Assembly: GCF_037975245.1 (NCBI RefSeq)
Contig: NC_092576.1
Location: 14,421,111 to 14,485,110 of the forward strand
Reading direction: 5' to 3'
From: Apostichopus japonicus
Lineage: Eukaryota; Echinodermata; Holothuroidea; Aspidochirotida; Stichopodidae
Length of the DNA: 64,000 nt
The position numbers and the translations under genes were made by a program. Shown piece by piece: positions 25,796 through 39,200 of this stretch. The notes under the pieces are model-generated. The model saw only the letters and a program-made list of their open reading frames with translations. It was not told where the DNA came from and did not search any database. Within the stretch, counting starts at the first letter, position 1; each line of letters starts with the position of its first letter.

Positions 25796-26300
25796 GATCG
25801 ATGTCATCGCAGAACTGTCCGATTGTAAACGTTAGAGTACCCTATACACGCGAACATTCTTCGCGCTGAAGCTGGATACCGCGATGTATAAACAACGAAG
25901 AGCCTGCTGTTAAAACTTATCTTGTGTTACACAAAGACCACGAAACCACCGATCTACTAAATATATTGCGGCTGAAGGAGTTTTTTTAAATCATATCTAA
26001 TTTATAAGAAATTTCACCGGAAATTATTGAAGAAATTGATCGAATCGTTGTCAGAGCAGAATATAGCGCTGAAAAGCTTAGGCTTCGCAGAACTGTCCGA
26101 TTGTCAACGTTTGAGTACAGCCTACATGCGAAGATTTTTCGCGTTGGAGCTGGATAGCGCGATGTATAGCCTGAACAACTCAGAGTCTGCTGTTAAAATT
26201 TACCTTGTGTTACACAAAGACCACGGAACCACCGCTCAAGTACATGGTGGCTTAAGGAGTTTTTGAAAACATATCTAATTTTTAAGAAATTTCACCGGAA
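25796..26300. repeat. Tandem duplication of a ~280-bp coding-like segment
   Basis: Two diverged direct copies: GCAGAACTGTCCGATTGT at about 25,808 and 26,088, and AAGGAGTTTTT followed by ATCTAATTT...AAGAAATTTCACCGGAAATTA at about 25,976 and 26,253. The second copy supports a 79-codon plus-strand frame (26,027-26,266) whose peptide includes AELSDCQRLSTAYMRRFFAL. The first copy has a TAG in the same frame after CDWKR-equivalent codons, so it is not coding as it stands. CpG content is higher than in the flanks. It could be a decayed duplicated exon or a gene fragment. Confidence 0.55.
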
Positions 26301-26403
26301 ATTAAGGAAGAAATTTATCTGTATACACACGCTGTTTTTGTTGTGATTACCGTATAGTTACTGTGCGGAGGGTGGGTTATGACGCAATCTGCTATGGCAG
26401 AGC

Positions 26404-26411
26404 TGACGTCA
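26404..26411. promoter_or_regulatory. Full CRE palindrome TGACGTCA
   Basis: A perfect CREB/ATF consensus site in a locally GC-richer stretch (26,350-26,420). No transcription start can be tied to it, so a regulatory role is only possible. Confidence 0.25.
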
Positions 26412-26597
26412 CGTATTGTACTGTTCAAATCATATTTGAAATGTCTATCCATAACGATTAAAAAATCGTTTCTCTGTCAAACGCAACATTAGCGTTCTCA
26501 TACTTTGACAACATGTTTGGAAAATTATTTACTATTTTTTAAGGTAACTTCTTTGGGCCACCAGACAATCCTTTTAAGTGATATACTCCTATCAAAA

Positions 26598-26769
26598 GCA
26601 GATCTTACCTTTTTGTCTGGTAAGACTATTTACTGGGACACTATAGTGGCCATAGTAGCTATAGTGGCCAGCATGTGTGTTATGCAGATCTTACTTTTTG
26701 TCTGGAAAGACTATTTACTGGGACACTATAGTGGCCATAGTGGCTATAGTGGCCAGCATGTGCTTGCAA
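26598..26769. repeat. Two direct copies of an 86-bp unit
   Basis: GCAGATCTTAC...TTTTTGTCTGG...GACTATTTACTGGGACACTATAGTGGCC recurs 86 bp later. Inside each copy CTATAGTGGCC itself is repeated. Followed by a short (GCAAAAA)n run to about 26,796. Confidence 0.8.
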
Positions 26770-26860
26770 AAAAGCAAAAAGCAAAAAGCAAAAAGAGGGA
26801 CACTGTAATGGTTAACATTGAAAATTGGGGTGTCTACAAAGACCTAAGACCTGCAAAAAA

Positions 26861-27324
26861 GGTGACATCCCTATGTTCCGACGTCTCTATGTTCCGAAGT
26901 CTCTATGTTCAGAGGAATACGTTCCGATAATTTTTGGACTAATTTTTTTTACCAACATTTCTTCGTACCCAATTTTTTGGGGGGACTTAATTTTTTGGGA
27001 CTCAATTTTTTTGGGGTACTCATGTTTTTTGGGACCAACATTTTTTCTGACGTGACTTGTTAGGACCCACCAATTTTGTTTTCACAAAAAAAAAGGGCCC
27101 AAAGTTTGTTATGACCCAAATAGTGCTTGTCCGAAAAAAAATTTGGTCATGAAAAATTTTAGAGTGAAAAAAAATGTTGGGTCATAAAAATATTTTGGTC
27201 CAAGAACATTTTGATCCGAAAAAACTTGGTCCGAAAACATGTTGGTCAAGAATTTTGGTCAAAAAAAATTGTCGGAACATAGAGATGTTGCAACATAGAG
27301 ACGTCAGAACATAGAGATGTAACC
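26861..27324. mobile_element. Foldback-type nonautonomous DNA transposon, copy 1
   Basis: 464 bp. The left end GGTGACATCCCTATGTTCCG and the right end (reverse complement GGTTACATCTCTATGTTCTG) form long inverted repeats built of iterated 16-bp units around CTATGTTCCGACGTCT. The interior is a run of short self-complementary words (TTTTTTGGACC and GGTCCAAAAAA types), so the whole element can fold on itself. No coding capacity. Flanks do not show an exact target duplication. A second copy in the reverse orientation lies at 40,003-40,465. Confidence 0.8.
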
Positions 27325-29850
27325 CCTGCAAAGCTAAGACCCTATCATCTGCAAAACTAGGACCCTTTTACAAACTAAGACCCCACCTACTGCAATGGCT
27401 AGGACTATATTGCTACAAGTCCTCCTCATCTCAAAGTTCAACGAACGTGTCATAATGATCAGCCCAATGCAAGCTGTGTGAGAGTTTGACCAATACAGTT
27501 ATTAACCCTGAAATTAATCTTTTCAAAGTGGTCTATGTATGGGGATGGCGAGACACTTTACCTCACAATAAATTAAGCTGTTTTGTCAATGGCTAGGCTA
27601 AAATTTAAATAAGATTTAAGATAAACAGGTCAGTACAATTTGGTATAGATTTCAGAAGTGATGACAATAATGACACAATGTCCTTGTGATGATACATAAT
27701 GGGATCATAGGGTTCACTGAGGGGAAGCAATGGAAACTAATAACTCTCAGATAATTCTTACATGAAATGAAGGGAGACTTGATCACAAGCTTGTGTAGCA
27801 ATAAATAACTAAGTGGTGTTAGAGGTTGGAATATTTAACAGTGAAATACTGATGGTGTAAATTGTAAAATATATCCCTGAAATGCAGGCTACGGAAGGTC
27901 TTTGTTATGGGAATTAAGTAACAAAGAGACAATATGCAACACATGCAAAGACTGGACCATACAACGAAAGGTAGTTTTCATGTCGATTGAACTGACAGAC
28001 AGTTTTCCAATCTTGAAACTCAAAGTTTTTTCGTTCTTGATTGAACCATATTTGAAGTCAGATAGCAGTGCATAGTGTGTGAATGGGGAGGGGAGAGTGG
28101 GAGGAGGAGGGGCGTTTTCCTTGATTTAATGGTTATTAATTACATATCATGTATGTATTAAGTAAAGCTATTATCGTTCATTTGAGCTGGGCAATGATTA
28201 CAAATGATTTATTACAAAAACTAATAAGGATTTTCAGTAATGAAAACCACGTTCACCACTGTGCTGCATGGTGGGCATGTGCACGTATAGAACCCACTTT
28301 GATTTGAGGAGAGGGGGGGAGGGGGTTTAAAGATTTGCCCGAAAATTTAACCAATAGAAAGAGCAAACTGGTGACGTTGCAAATTTGTATGCAATCGGAC
28401 CTCTGCTGCATGATATAACCATTGACTTTCATGAAAATATAGAGAGATCAGTTACTCACCAACAGCAGCCTACTGTATATATAGTGTGCTGTTCTAGCTA
28501 TTCTGCGGGATGCCCTTCTAACCCAACAAGTGGGATGGTTCTCCCACCACACCTGCCTGATCAGATTTGGTATGATAAAGCTTTCTGCTCTGCCAAAGCA
28601 AAACTGTTCATTACACTTTTCAAAGAATATCGATACAGGGGTGATGTTTTGTTTATTTTTAAAATGTCCTCCTTTGTGACATTACAAATATATTATGATG
28701 TGGTTAAATGCAACAAATTCTTAAAAATTAAACCCTATTAGAAAGATCTGCTGTATGAGCACCATGCCGTAGCTACAAGTTTCATACAATCTAGCTGCTG
28801 TCATTGTGAGCTGTAGTCTGACTGAAAAGTAGCCTGCACTGCTGAAAGCTTTTCTTCTTGTTATGTGTAAACCAAATTCAGTAGCATGTGTCCTTGCTGT
28901 GAGCTTACACTCTAAACTGTAGATTGTGTATACATTTTGAAAAAGGATAGAATTTGTTCAGTATGACAGATACAAGCAGGTAATTTTCAGTGTTAGTTAG
29001 TTTAGTGTAGGCATGCTAACTTTAAGTGCAAAACAGCAGGTATTTCAATTTGACACAATTTCTTTTAGCATTTATTTTGTAACATGCCTAAGAATTGACT
29101 CTTGTGCAATTTGCTTGAACCAATTTAAAGTTTTCATAAAGTATGTACTTTGAATCCAACATACAGTGACCAATAAAGTAACTGATAGGGACCGCTCATA
29201 TTTTCCCTCCAATTTATATGAATTATGCCTGACACACCTACAGAATGTACATACCACATTGAATACTGCACCAGTTCTTGGATACAAGAAGGAGGGGGGG
29301 GGTGGTTGTATTTACTTGACTTTCACACTTTTTCCAAGTCAACATACAATACCAACAAAATTGCAATTGAGTCTAAGCTCTATGATCACATTTGGAATAG
29401 CGCTACTGTATATCAAGCATTGTATTTATTTATTATTATATAAGTTGAATGACTGGAGTCTGCAAGACAGGACACTGACAAAATATATCCTAGAGACTAG
29501 TGTGAAACAAATTTGACCAATGAACCTAACTGTTTCAAACAAAACTTATCCAAAATCAAAGTTGGTATAAATGAAAACCGCGAGATAATACTTCAATTCT
29601 AATTTTGTGCCTGTTCAACACTTTTGAGGTAAACAGTACTGCAATACCATTCAAAACTTTTTCAGCAAAGGAGCAACCTTTCCTCTGCTATTAGTATTAT
29701 ATTTCCATGTGTACTGTGAATCTGTGACTGTGAAACAAGCCAGAAGCCTCCAAAATGTTAGCAGCTTTCAGTTCATTGAACAATAAACAAGAGACAGACA
29801 GAACAGTGGGCACACTGTCCTTTTTGTTACACCTATGACCTTGATGAGGG
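27325..29850. other. Unique DNA without a supported gene
   Basis: 27,325-27,420 holds loose repeats of CTAAGACC/CTGCAAA, also present just left of the foldback element. 28,080-28,115 and 28,305-28,326 are purine (G/A) runs. At 28,455-28,560 the minus strand shows an AG, about 95 open nt and a GTGAGT, but its phases do not fit the gene model (see rejected items). Nothing else is supported. Confidence 0.45.
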
Positions 29851-29857
29851 CTCTTAT

Positions 29858-29886
29858 CAGGGAGTTGTTAATGGAACAACTCACTG
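29858..29886. repeat. Hairpin, 12-bp arms with one mismatch
   Basis: CAGGGAGTTGTT (29,858-29,869), 5-nt loop, AACAACTCACTG (29,875-29,886). It is a sister of the hairpin at 29,962-29,992. Confidence 0.75.
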
Positions 29887-29961
29887 GTATTATCAAGCTG
29901 TGCAATGCATACCTGAGAGATATCAATGGCATCTCACTGCATGTATACTCCCCTGTTGAAT

Positions 29962-29992
29962 CAGGGAGTTGTTGTTCCATAACAACTCCCTG
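29962..29992. repeat. Hairpin, perfect 12-bp arms
   Basis: CAGGGAGTTGTT (29,962-29,973), 7-nt loop GTTCCAT, AACAACTCCCTG (29,981-29,992). Same arm sequence as the hairpin 104 bp upstream, with a different loop. Confidence 0.8.
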
Positions 29993-30389
29993 GTTGAATG
30001 TACATGTGCTACATTTGTACACAGGTATTGTATGTACAGTACAGCTACCTGCAGTGTAGGGATGAACTATATACTGTATAAACAGTTTCAAGTCTGGGCT
30101 ACTTTTATATACACAAACAATAGGCTCAATAGCAATTGTTACCTTGTTGCTAGCATGGTGGTCAAGAACAGAACACAATGTACAGAAAAAATATAATTAC
30201 TAGACAAAAAGTAATTTGAATGGGAATATTAAAAAAACCCAATGAAGTATGATTTACCTAAGTTTGATACATTTGTCTATTTGGTTCCTGGGAAACGCAT
30301 TCCCAAAAGTGTGATAGAATTATTGGAACACGACATCTACATGCTACCAAATAGCCGTTACAGGCCATGAGACCGAAGGGCAGCAAGAC

Positions 30390-33300
30390 TGAAGGTCTAC
30401 ATGATTATCACATACCAGGACTACAACATGAAATCGGTACCCAACACACTATACTATATACTGTACTGTATGTACTGTACTGTAAATACTCAGAATAGGC
30501 CTTATGTAAGGTCTGCTAGTTTTTTCTGTGAAATATGAAGTGAATATTGGAAAATTTTAATTCAAAGACTTGCTTTCAATACAAAACACATGTATATTTT
30601 AGCCCAGACATAAACATTAACTTGAGTTGTCACTTGAAATTATCACATACCCAGGACTACAACATGAAATCGGTACCCAACACACTATACTATATACTGT
30701 ATATACTGTACTGTATGTACTGTACTGTATATACTAAGAATAGGCCTAATGTAAGGTCTGCTGGTTTTTTCTGTGAAAAATGAAGTGAAAATTGGAAATT
30801 TTAATTCAAAGACTTTGCTTTCAATACAAAACACATGTATATTTAAGCTCAGACAAAGACATTAACTTGAGTTGTCACTTGAAATTATCACATACCATGA
30901 CTTCAAAATGAAATCAGTACCCAACACACTATACTATATACTGTATATACTGTACTGTATGTACTGTACTGTACTGTATATACTAAGAATAGGCCTTATG
31001 TAAGGTGTGCTATTTTTTTTGTGTGAAATATGAAATAAATATTGGAAAATTTTAATTCAAAGACTTGCTTTCAATACAAAACACATGTTTATTTAAGCCC
31101 AGACATAAACATTAACTTGAGTTGTCACTTCAAATTAACACATACCATGACTTCAAAATGAAATCAGTACCCAACACACTATACTATATACTGTATATAC
31201 TGTACTGTATGTACTGTACTGTACTGTATATACTAAGAATAGGCCTAATGTAAGGTCAGCTAGTTTTTTTCTGTGAAATATGAAGTGAAAATTGGAAAAT
31301 TTGAATTCAAAGACTTGCTTTCAATACAAAACACATGTATATTTAAGCTCAGACAAAGACATTAACTTGAGTTGTCACTTGAAATTATCACATACCATGA
31401 CTTCAAAATGACATCAGTACCCAACACACTATACTATATACTGTATATACTGTACTGTATGTACTGTACTGTACTGTATATACTAAGAATAGGCCTTATG
31501 TAAGGTGTGCTATTTTTTCGTGTGAAATATGAAATAAAATATTGGAAAATTTTAATTCAAAGACTTGCTTTCAATACAAAACACATGTATATTTTAGCCC
31601 AGACATAAACATTAACTTGAGTTGTCACTTGAAATTATCACATACCCAGGACTACAACATGAAATCGGTACCCAACACACTATACTATATACTGTATATA
31701 CTGTACTGTATGTACTGTACTGTATATACTAAGAATAGGCCTAATGTAAGGTCTGCTGGTTTTTTCTGTGAAAAATGAAGTGAAAATTGGAAATTTTAAT
31801 TCAAAGACTTTGCTTTCAATACAAAACACATGTATATTTAAGCTCAGACAAAGACATTAACTTGAGTTGTCACTTGAAATTATCACATACCATGACTTCA
31901 AAATGAAATCAGTACCCAACACACTATACTATATACTGTATATACTGTACTGTATGTACTGTACTGTATATACTAAGAATAGGCCTAATGTAAGGTCAGC
32001 TAGTTTTTTTCTGTGAAATATGAAGTGAAAATTTGAAAATTTGAATTCAAAGACTTGCTTTCAATACAAAACACATGTATATTTAAGCTCAGACAAAGAC
32101 ATTAACTTGAGTTGTCACTTGAAATTATCACATACCATGACTTCAAAATGAAATCAGTACCCAACACACTATACTATATACTGTATATACTGTACTGATG
32201 ATGTACTGTACTGTACTGTATATACTAAGAATAGGCCTTATATAAGGTGTGTTTTTTTTTCGTGTGAAATATGAAATAAAATATTGGAAAATTTTAATTC
32301 AAAGACTTGCTTTCAATACAAAACACATGTATATTTAAGCCCAGACATAAACATTAACTTGAGTTGTCACTTCAAATTAACACATACCATGACTTCAAAA
32401 TGAAATCAGTACCCAACACATAGATACTATATACTGTATATACTGTACTGTATGTACTGTACTGTATATACTAAGAATAGGCCTAATGTAAGGTCAGCTA
32501 GTTTTTTTCTGTGAAATATGAAGTGAAAATTTGAAAATTTGAATTCAAAGACTTGCTTTCAATACAAAACACATGTATATTTAAGCTCAGACAAAGACAT
32601 TAACTTGAGTTGTCACTTGAAATTATCACATACCATGACTTCAAAATGAAATCAGTACCCAACACACTATACTATATACTGTATATACTGTACTGTATGT
32701 ACTGTATATACTAAGAATAGGCCTTATGTAAGGTGTGCTATTTTTTCGTGTGAAATATGAAATAAAATATTGGAAAATTTTAATTCAAAGACTTGCTTTC
32801 AATACAAAACACATGTATATTTAAGCCCAGACATAAACATTAACTTGAGTTGTCACTTCAAATTAACACATACCATGACTTCAAAATGAAATCAGTACCC
32901 AACACACTATACTATATACTGTATATACTGTACTGTATGTACTGTACTGTATATACTAAGAATAGGCCTAAATGTAAGGTCAGCTAGTTTTTTTCTGTGA
33001 AATATGAAGTGAAAATTTGAAAATTTGAATTCAAAGACTTGCTTTCAATACAAAACACATGTATATTTAAGCTCAGACAAAGACATTAACTTGAGTTGTC
33101 ACTTGAAATTATCACATACCATGACTTCAAAATGAAATCAGTACCCAACACACTATACTATATACTGTATATACTGTACTGTATGTACTGTACTGTACTG
33201 TATATACTAAGAATAGGCGTTATGTAAGGTGTGCTATTTTTTCGTGTGAAATATGAAATAAAATATTGGAAAATTTTAATTCAAAGACTTGCTTTCAATA

Positions 33301-33659
33301 CAAAAGACATGTATATTTAAGCCCAGACATAAACATTAACTTGAGTTGTCACTTCCAATTAACACATACCATGACTTCAAAATGAAATCAGTACCCAACA
33401 CACTATACTATATACTGTATATACTGTACTGTATGTACTGTACTGTATATACTAAGAATAGGCCTAATGTAAGGTCAGCTAGTTTTTTTCTGTGAAATAT
33501 GAAGTGAAAATTTGAAAATTTGAATTCAAAGACTTGCTTTCAATACAAAACACATGTATATTTAAGCTCAGACAAAGACATTAACTTGAGTTGTCACTTG
33601 AAATTATCACATACCATGACTTCAAAATGAAATCAGTACCCAACACACTATACTATATA
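30390..33659. repeat. Satellite 2 array, left part
   Basis: Monomers of ~240-250 bp beginning around CAAAGACTTGCTTTCAATAC. Two types alternate. One reads AGGCCTAATGTAAGGTCAGCTAG with GAAGTGAAAATTTGAAAATTTG; the other reads AGGCCTTATGTAAGGTGTGCTATTTTTTCG with AAATAAAATATTGG. The repeat unit is therefore a dimer of about 485-490 bp. Every monomer has an ACTGTATATACTGTACTGTA microsatellite-like core of variable length. A 78-codon frame occurs identically at 30,547 and 31,542 (offset 995 bp), reflecting duplication rather than coding. Confidence 0.93.
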
Positions 33660-33979
33660 CAGGGGCGTTGCCAGGATTTTCAAAGTTGTAGGTACGACTA
33701 TCTTAGCGGAGCGCCACCATCAGTTGGCGCGGAGCGTACAAGAAAATTTTGGTTTTACAAACCCCCCAGATGGCCGGAAACGGCCCTTCCCGAGGGTTCA
33801 TTCTGGTTCCCTGGCCTCTTGCTAACTTGAGACACCTCATTCAATAATATCTCTTTTAAACCCCCAAAACAACAAGTTAAAATATTAATATAGAATTATG
33901 GGTGTTTTTAAAAAGAGATAACTTGGCCAAAAAAAGTGTAGGCCCGGGCCTACAGTGCTACATACTGGCTACGCCCCTG
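33660..33979. mobile_element. 320-bp MITE with CAGGGGCGT termini, copy 1
   Basis: The termini CAGGGGCGTTGCCAG and CTGGCTACGCCCCTG are inverted repeats matching at 14 of 15 positions. The insertion splits the satellite core: the left flank ends ATATA and the right flank begins ATATA, and removing the element plus one ATATA restores the standard monomer. The apparent target duplication is thus 5 bp, though the repetitive target leaves 1 or 3 bp possible. CAGGGGCGTAG ends are common in hAT-like elements, which usually make 8-bp duplications, so the superfamily is left open. No transposase. Internal GGCGCGGAGCG-type words are GC-richer than the host array. Confidence 0.8.
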
Positions 33980-35957
33980 ATATACTGTATATACTGTACT
34001 GATGATGTACTGTACTGTACTGTATATACTAAGAATAGGCCTTATGTAAGGTGTGCTATTTTTTTTTTGTGAAATATGAAATAAAATATTGGACAATTTT
34101 AATTCAAAGACTTGCTTTCAATACAAAACACATGTTTATTTAAGCCCAGACATAAACATTAACTTGAGTTGTCACTTCAAATTAACACATACCATGACTT
34201 CAAAATGAAATCAGTACCCAACACACTATACTATATACTGTATATACTGTACTGTATGTACTGTACTGTATATACTAAGAATAGGCCTAATGTAAGGTCA
34301 GCTAGTTTTTTTCTGTGAAATATGAAGTGAAAATTTGAAAATTTGAATTCAAAGACTTGCTTTCAATACAAAACACATGTATATTTAAGCTCAGACAAAG
34401 ACATTAACTTGAGTTGTCACTTGAAATTATCACATACCATGACTTCAAAATGACATCAGTACCCAACACACTATACTATATACTGTATATACTGTACTGT
34501 ATGTACTGTACTGTATATACTAAGAATAGGCCTTATGTAAGGTGTGCTATTTTTTCGTGTGAAATATGAAATAAAATATTGGAAAATTTGAATTCAAAGA
34601 CTTGCTTTCAATACAAAAGACATGTATATTTAAGCCCAGACATAGACATTAACTTGAGTTGTCACTTCAAATTAACACATACCATGACTTCAAAATGAAA
34701 TCAGTACCCAACACACTATACTATATACTGTATATACTGTACTGTATGTACTGTACTGTATATACTAAGAATAGGCCTAATGTAAGGTCAGCTAGTTTTT
34801 TTCTGTGAAATATGAAGTGAAAATTTGAAAATTTGAATTCAAAGACTTGCTTTCAATACAAAACACATGTATATTTAAGCTCAGACAAAGACATTAACTT
34901 GAGTTGTCACTTGAAATTATCACATACCATGACTTCAAAATGAAATCAGTACCCAACACACTATACTATATACTGTATATACTGTACTGTATGTACTGTA
35001 TATACTAAGAATAGGCCTTATGTAAGGTGTGCTATTTTTTCGTGTGAAATATGAAATAAAATATTGGAAAATTTTAATTCAAAGACTTGCTTTCAATACA
35101 AAACACATGTATATTTAAGCCCAGACATAAACATTAACTTGAGTTGTCACTTCAAATTAACACATACCATGACTTCAAAATGAAATCAGTACCCAACACA
35201 CTATACTATATACTGTATATACTGTACTGTATGTACTGTACTGTATATACTAAGAATAGGCCTAATGTAAGGTCAGCTAGTTTTTTTCTGTGAAATATGA
35301 AGTGAAAATTTGAAAATTTGAATTCAAAGACTTGCTTTCAATACAAAACACATGTATATTTAAGCTCAGACAAAGACATTAACTTGAGTTGTCACTTGAA
35401 ATTATCACATACCATGACTTCAAAATGAAATCAGTACCCAACACACTATACTATATACTGTATATACTGTACTGTATGTACTGTACTGTACTGTATATAC
35501 TAAGAATAGGCGTTATGTAAGGTGTGCTATTTTTTCGTGTGAAATATGAAATAAAATATTGGAAAATTTTAATTCAAAGACTTGCTTTCAATACAAAAGA
35601 CATGTATATTTAAGCCCAGACATAAACATTAACTTGAGTTGTCACTTCCAATTAACACATACCATGACTTCAAAATGAAATCAGTACCCAACACACTATA
35701 CTATATACTGTATATACTGTACTGTATGTACTGTACTGTACAGTATATACTAAGAATAGGCCTAATGTAAGGTCAGCTAGTTTTTTTCTGTGAAATATGA
35801 AGTGAAAATTTGAAAATTTGAATTCAAAGACTTGCTTTCAATACAAAACACATGTATATTTAAGCTCAGACAAAGACATTAACTTGAGTTGTCACTTGAA
35901 ATTATCACATACCATGACTTCAAAATGAAATCAGTACCCAACACACTATACTATATA
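33980..35957. repeat. Satellite 2 array, between the two MITE copies
   Basis: About eight alternating monomers with no other insertion. Confidence 0.92.
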
Positions 35958-36277
35958 CAGGGGCGTTGCCAGGATTTTCAAAGTTGTAGGTACGACTATC
36001 TTAGCGGAGCGCCACCATCAGTTGGCGCGGAGCGTACAAGAAAATTTTGGTTTTACAAACCCCCCAGATGGCCGGAAACGGCCCTTCCCGAGGGTTCATT
36101 CTGGTTCCCTGGCCTCTTGCTAACTTGAGACACCTCATTCAATAATATCTCTTTTAAACCCCCAAAACAACAAGTTAAAATATTAATATAGAATTATGGG
36201 TGTTTTTAAAAAGAGATAACTTGGCCAAAAAAAGTGTAGGCCCGGGCCTACAGTGCTACATACTGGCTACGCCCCTG
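35958..36277. mobile_element. 320-bp MITE with CAGGGGCGT termini, copy 2
   Basis: No difference from copy 1 was seen in the stretches compared, and the flanks are the same. It is therefore a passenger of the 2,298-bp duplication and not a second insertion event. Confidence 0.8.
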
Positions 36278-39200
36278 ATATACTGTATATACTGTACTGA
36301 TGATGTACTGTACTGTACTGTATATACTAAGAATAGGCCTTATGTAAGGTGTGCTATTTTTTTTTTGTGAAATATGAAATAAAATATTGGACAATTTTAA
36401 TTCAAAGACTTGCTTTCAATACAAAACACATGTTTATTTAAGCCCAGACATAAACATTAACTTGAGTTGTCACTTCAAATTAACACATACCATGACTTCA
36501 AAATGAAATCAGTACCCAACACACTATACTATATACTGTATATACTGTACTGTATGTACTGTACTGTATATACTAAGAATAGGCCTAATGTAAGGTCAGC
36601 TAGTTTTTTTCTGTGAAATATGAAGTGAAAATTTGAAAATTTGAATTCAAAGACTTGCTTTCAATACAAAACACATGTATATTTAAGCTCAGACAAAGAC
36701 ATTAACTTGAGTTGTCACTTGAAATTATCACATACCATGACTTCAAAATGACATCAGTACCCAACACACTATACTATATACTGTATATACTGTACTGTAT
36801 GTACTGTACTGTATATACTAAGAATAGGCCTTATGTAAGGTGTGCTATTTTTTCGTGTGAAATATGAAATAAAATATTGGAAAATTTGAATTCAAAGACT
36901 TGCTTTCAATACAAAAGACATGTATATTTAAGCCCAGACATAGACATTAACTTGAGTTGTCACTTCAAATTAACACATACCATGACTTCAAAATGAAATC
37001 AGTACCCAACACACTATACTATATACTGTATATACTGTACTGTATGTACTGTACTGTATATACTAAGAATAGGCCTAATGTAAGGTCAGCTAGTTTTTTT
37101 CTGTGAAATATGAAGTGAAAATTTGAAAATTTTAATTCAAAGACTTGCTTTCAATACAAAACACATGTATATTTAAGCTCAGACAAAGACATTAACTTGA
37201 GTTGTCACTTGAAATTATCACATACCATGACTTCAAAATGAAATCAGTACCCAACACACTATACTATATACTGTATATACTGTACTGTATGTACTGTACT
37301 GTACTGTATATACTAAGAATAGGCCTAATGTAAGGTCTGCTAGTTTTTTTCTGTGAAATATGAAGTGAACATTTGAAAATTTTAATTCAAAGACTTGCTT
37401 TCAATACAAAAGACATGTATATTTAAGCCCAGACATAGACATTAACTTGAGTTGTCACTTCAAATTAACACATACCATGACTTCAAAATGAAATCAGTAC
37501 CCAACACACTATACTATATACTGTATATACTGTACTGTATGTACTGTACTGTATATACTAAGAATAGGCCTTATGTAAGGTGTGCTATTTTTTCGTGTGA
37601 AATATGAAATAAAATATTGGAAAATTTTAATTCAAAGACTTGCTTTTAATACAAAACACATCTATATTTAAGCCCAGACATAAACATTAACTTGAGTTGT
37701 CACTTCAAATTAACACATACCATGACTTCAAAATGAAATCAGTACCCAACACACTATACTATATACTGTATATACTGTACTGTATGTACTGTACTGTATA
37801 TACTAAGAATAGGCCTAATGTAAGGTCAGCTAGTTTTTTTCTGTGAAATATGAAGTGAAAATTTGAAAATTTGAATTCAAAGACTTGCTTTCAATACAAA
37901 ACACATGTATATTTAAGCCCAGACAAAGACATTAACTTGAGTTGTCACTTGAAATTATCACATACCATGACTTCAAAATGAAATCAGTACCCAACACACT
38001 ATACTATATACTGTATATACTGTACTGTATGTACTGTACTGTACTGTATATACTAAGAATAGGCCTTATGTAAGGTCTGCTAGTTTTTTTGTGTGAAATA
38101 TGAAGTGAAAATTTGAAAATTTTAATTCAAAGACTTGCTTTCAATACAAAAGACATGTATATTTAAGCCCAGACATAGACATTAACTTGAGTTGTCACTT
38201 CAAATTAACACATACCATGACTTCAAAATGAAATCAGTACCCAACACACTTTACTATATACTGTATATACTGTACTGTATGTACTGTACTGTATATACTA
38301 AGAATAGGCCTTATGTAAGGTGTGCTATTTTTTCGTGTGAAATATGAAATAAAATATTGGAAAATTTTAATTCAAAGACTTGCTTTCAATACAAAAGACA
38401 TGTATATTTAAGCCCAGACATAAACATTAACTTGAGTTGTCACTTCAAATTAACACATACCATGACTTCAAAATGAAATCAGTACCCAACACACTATACT
38501 ATATACTGTATATACTGTACTGTATGTACTGTACTGTATATACTAAGAATAGGCCTAATGTAAGGTCAGCTAGTTTTTTTCTGTGAAATATGAAGTGAAA
38601 ATTGGAAAATTTGAATTCAAAGACTTGCTTTCAATACAAAACACATGTATATTTAAGCCCAGACATAGACATTAACTTGAGTTGTCACTTGAAATTATCA
38701 CATACCATGACTTCAAAATGAAATCAGTACCCAACACACTATACTATATACTGTATATACTGTACTGTATGTACTGTACTGTATATACTAAGAATAGGCC
38801 TTATGTAAGGTCTGCTAGTTTTTTGTGTGAAATATGAAGTGAAAATTTGAAAATTTTAATTCAAAGACTTGCTTTCAATACAAAAGACATGTATATTTAA
38901 GCCCAGACATAGACATTAACTTGAGTTGTCACTTCAAATTAACACATACCATGACTTCAAAATGAAATCAGTACCCAACACACTTTACTATATACTGTAT
39001 ATACTGTACTGTATGTACTGTACTGTATATACTAAGGATAGGCCTTATGTAAGGTGTGCTATTTTTTCGTGTGAAATATGAAATAAAACATTGGAAAATT
39101 TTAATTCAAAGACTTGCTTTCAATACAAAACACATGTATATTTAAGCCCAGACATAAACATTAACTTGAGTTGTCACTTCAAATTAACACATACCATGAC

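Larger units (their letters stand above)
32520..37115. repeat. Tandem duplication of a 2,298-bp satellite 2 segment
   Basis: Rare markers recur at an offset of 2,298 bp: the shortened TGTATGTACTGTATATAC core, AGGCGTTATG, CACTTCCAATTAAC, the 320-bp MITE, TTGGACAATTTT, and AAAATGACATCAGTACC. The two copies are roughly 32,520-34,817 and 34,818-37,115; exact edges are blurred by monomer similarity. One small difference (an extra GTACA near 35,730) separates them. Confidence 0.85.

Noticed and set aside
28455-28560. Minus-strand exon with AG acceptor and GTGAGT donor
   Set aside because: Open for about 32 codons, but it would need phase 2 in and gives phase 0 out, which does not fit between the cassette and the terminal exon; peptide not recognisable.
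28385-28741. 118-codon plus-strand frame
   Set aside because: No recognisable motif, no splice context, composition like the flanks.
33591-33830. 79-codon frame, repeated at 35,889
   Set aside because: It runs from satellite 2 into the MITE and is copied only by the 2,298-bp duplication.
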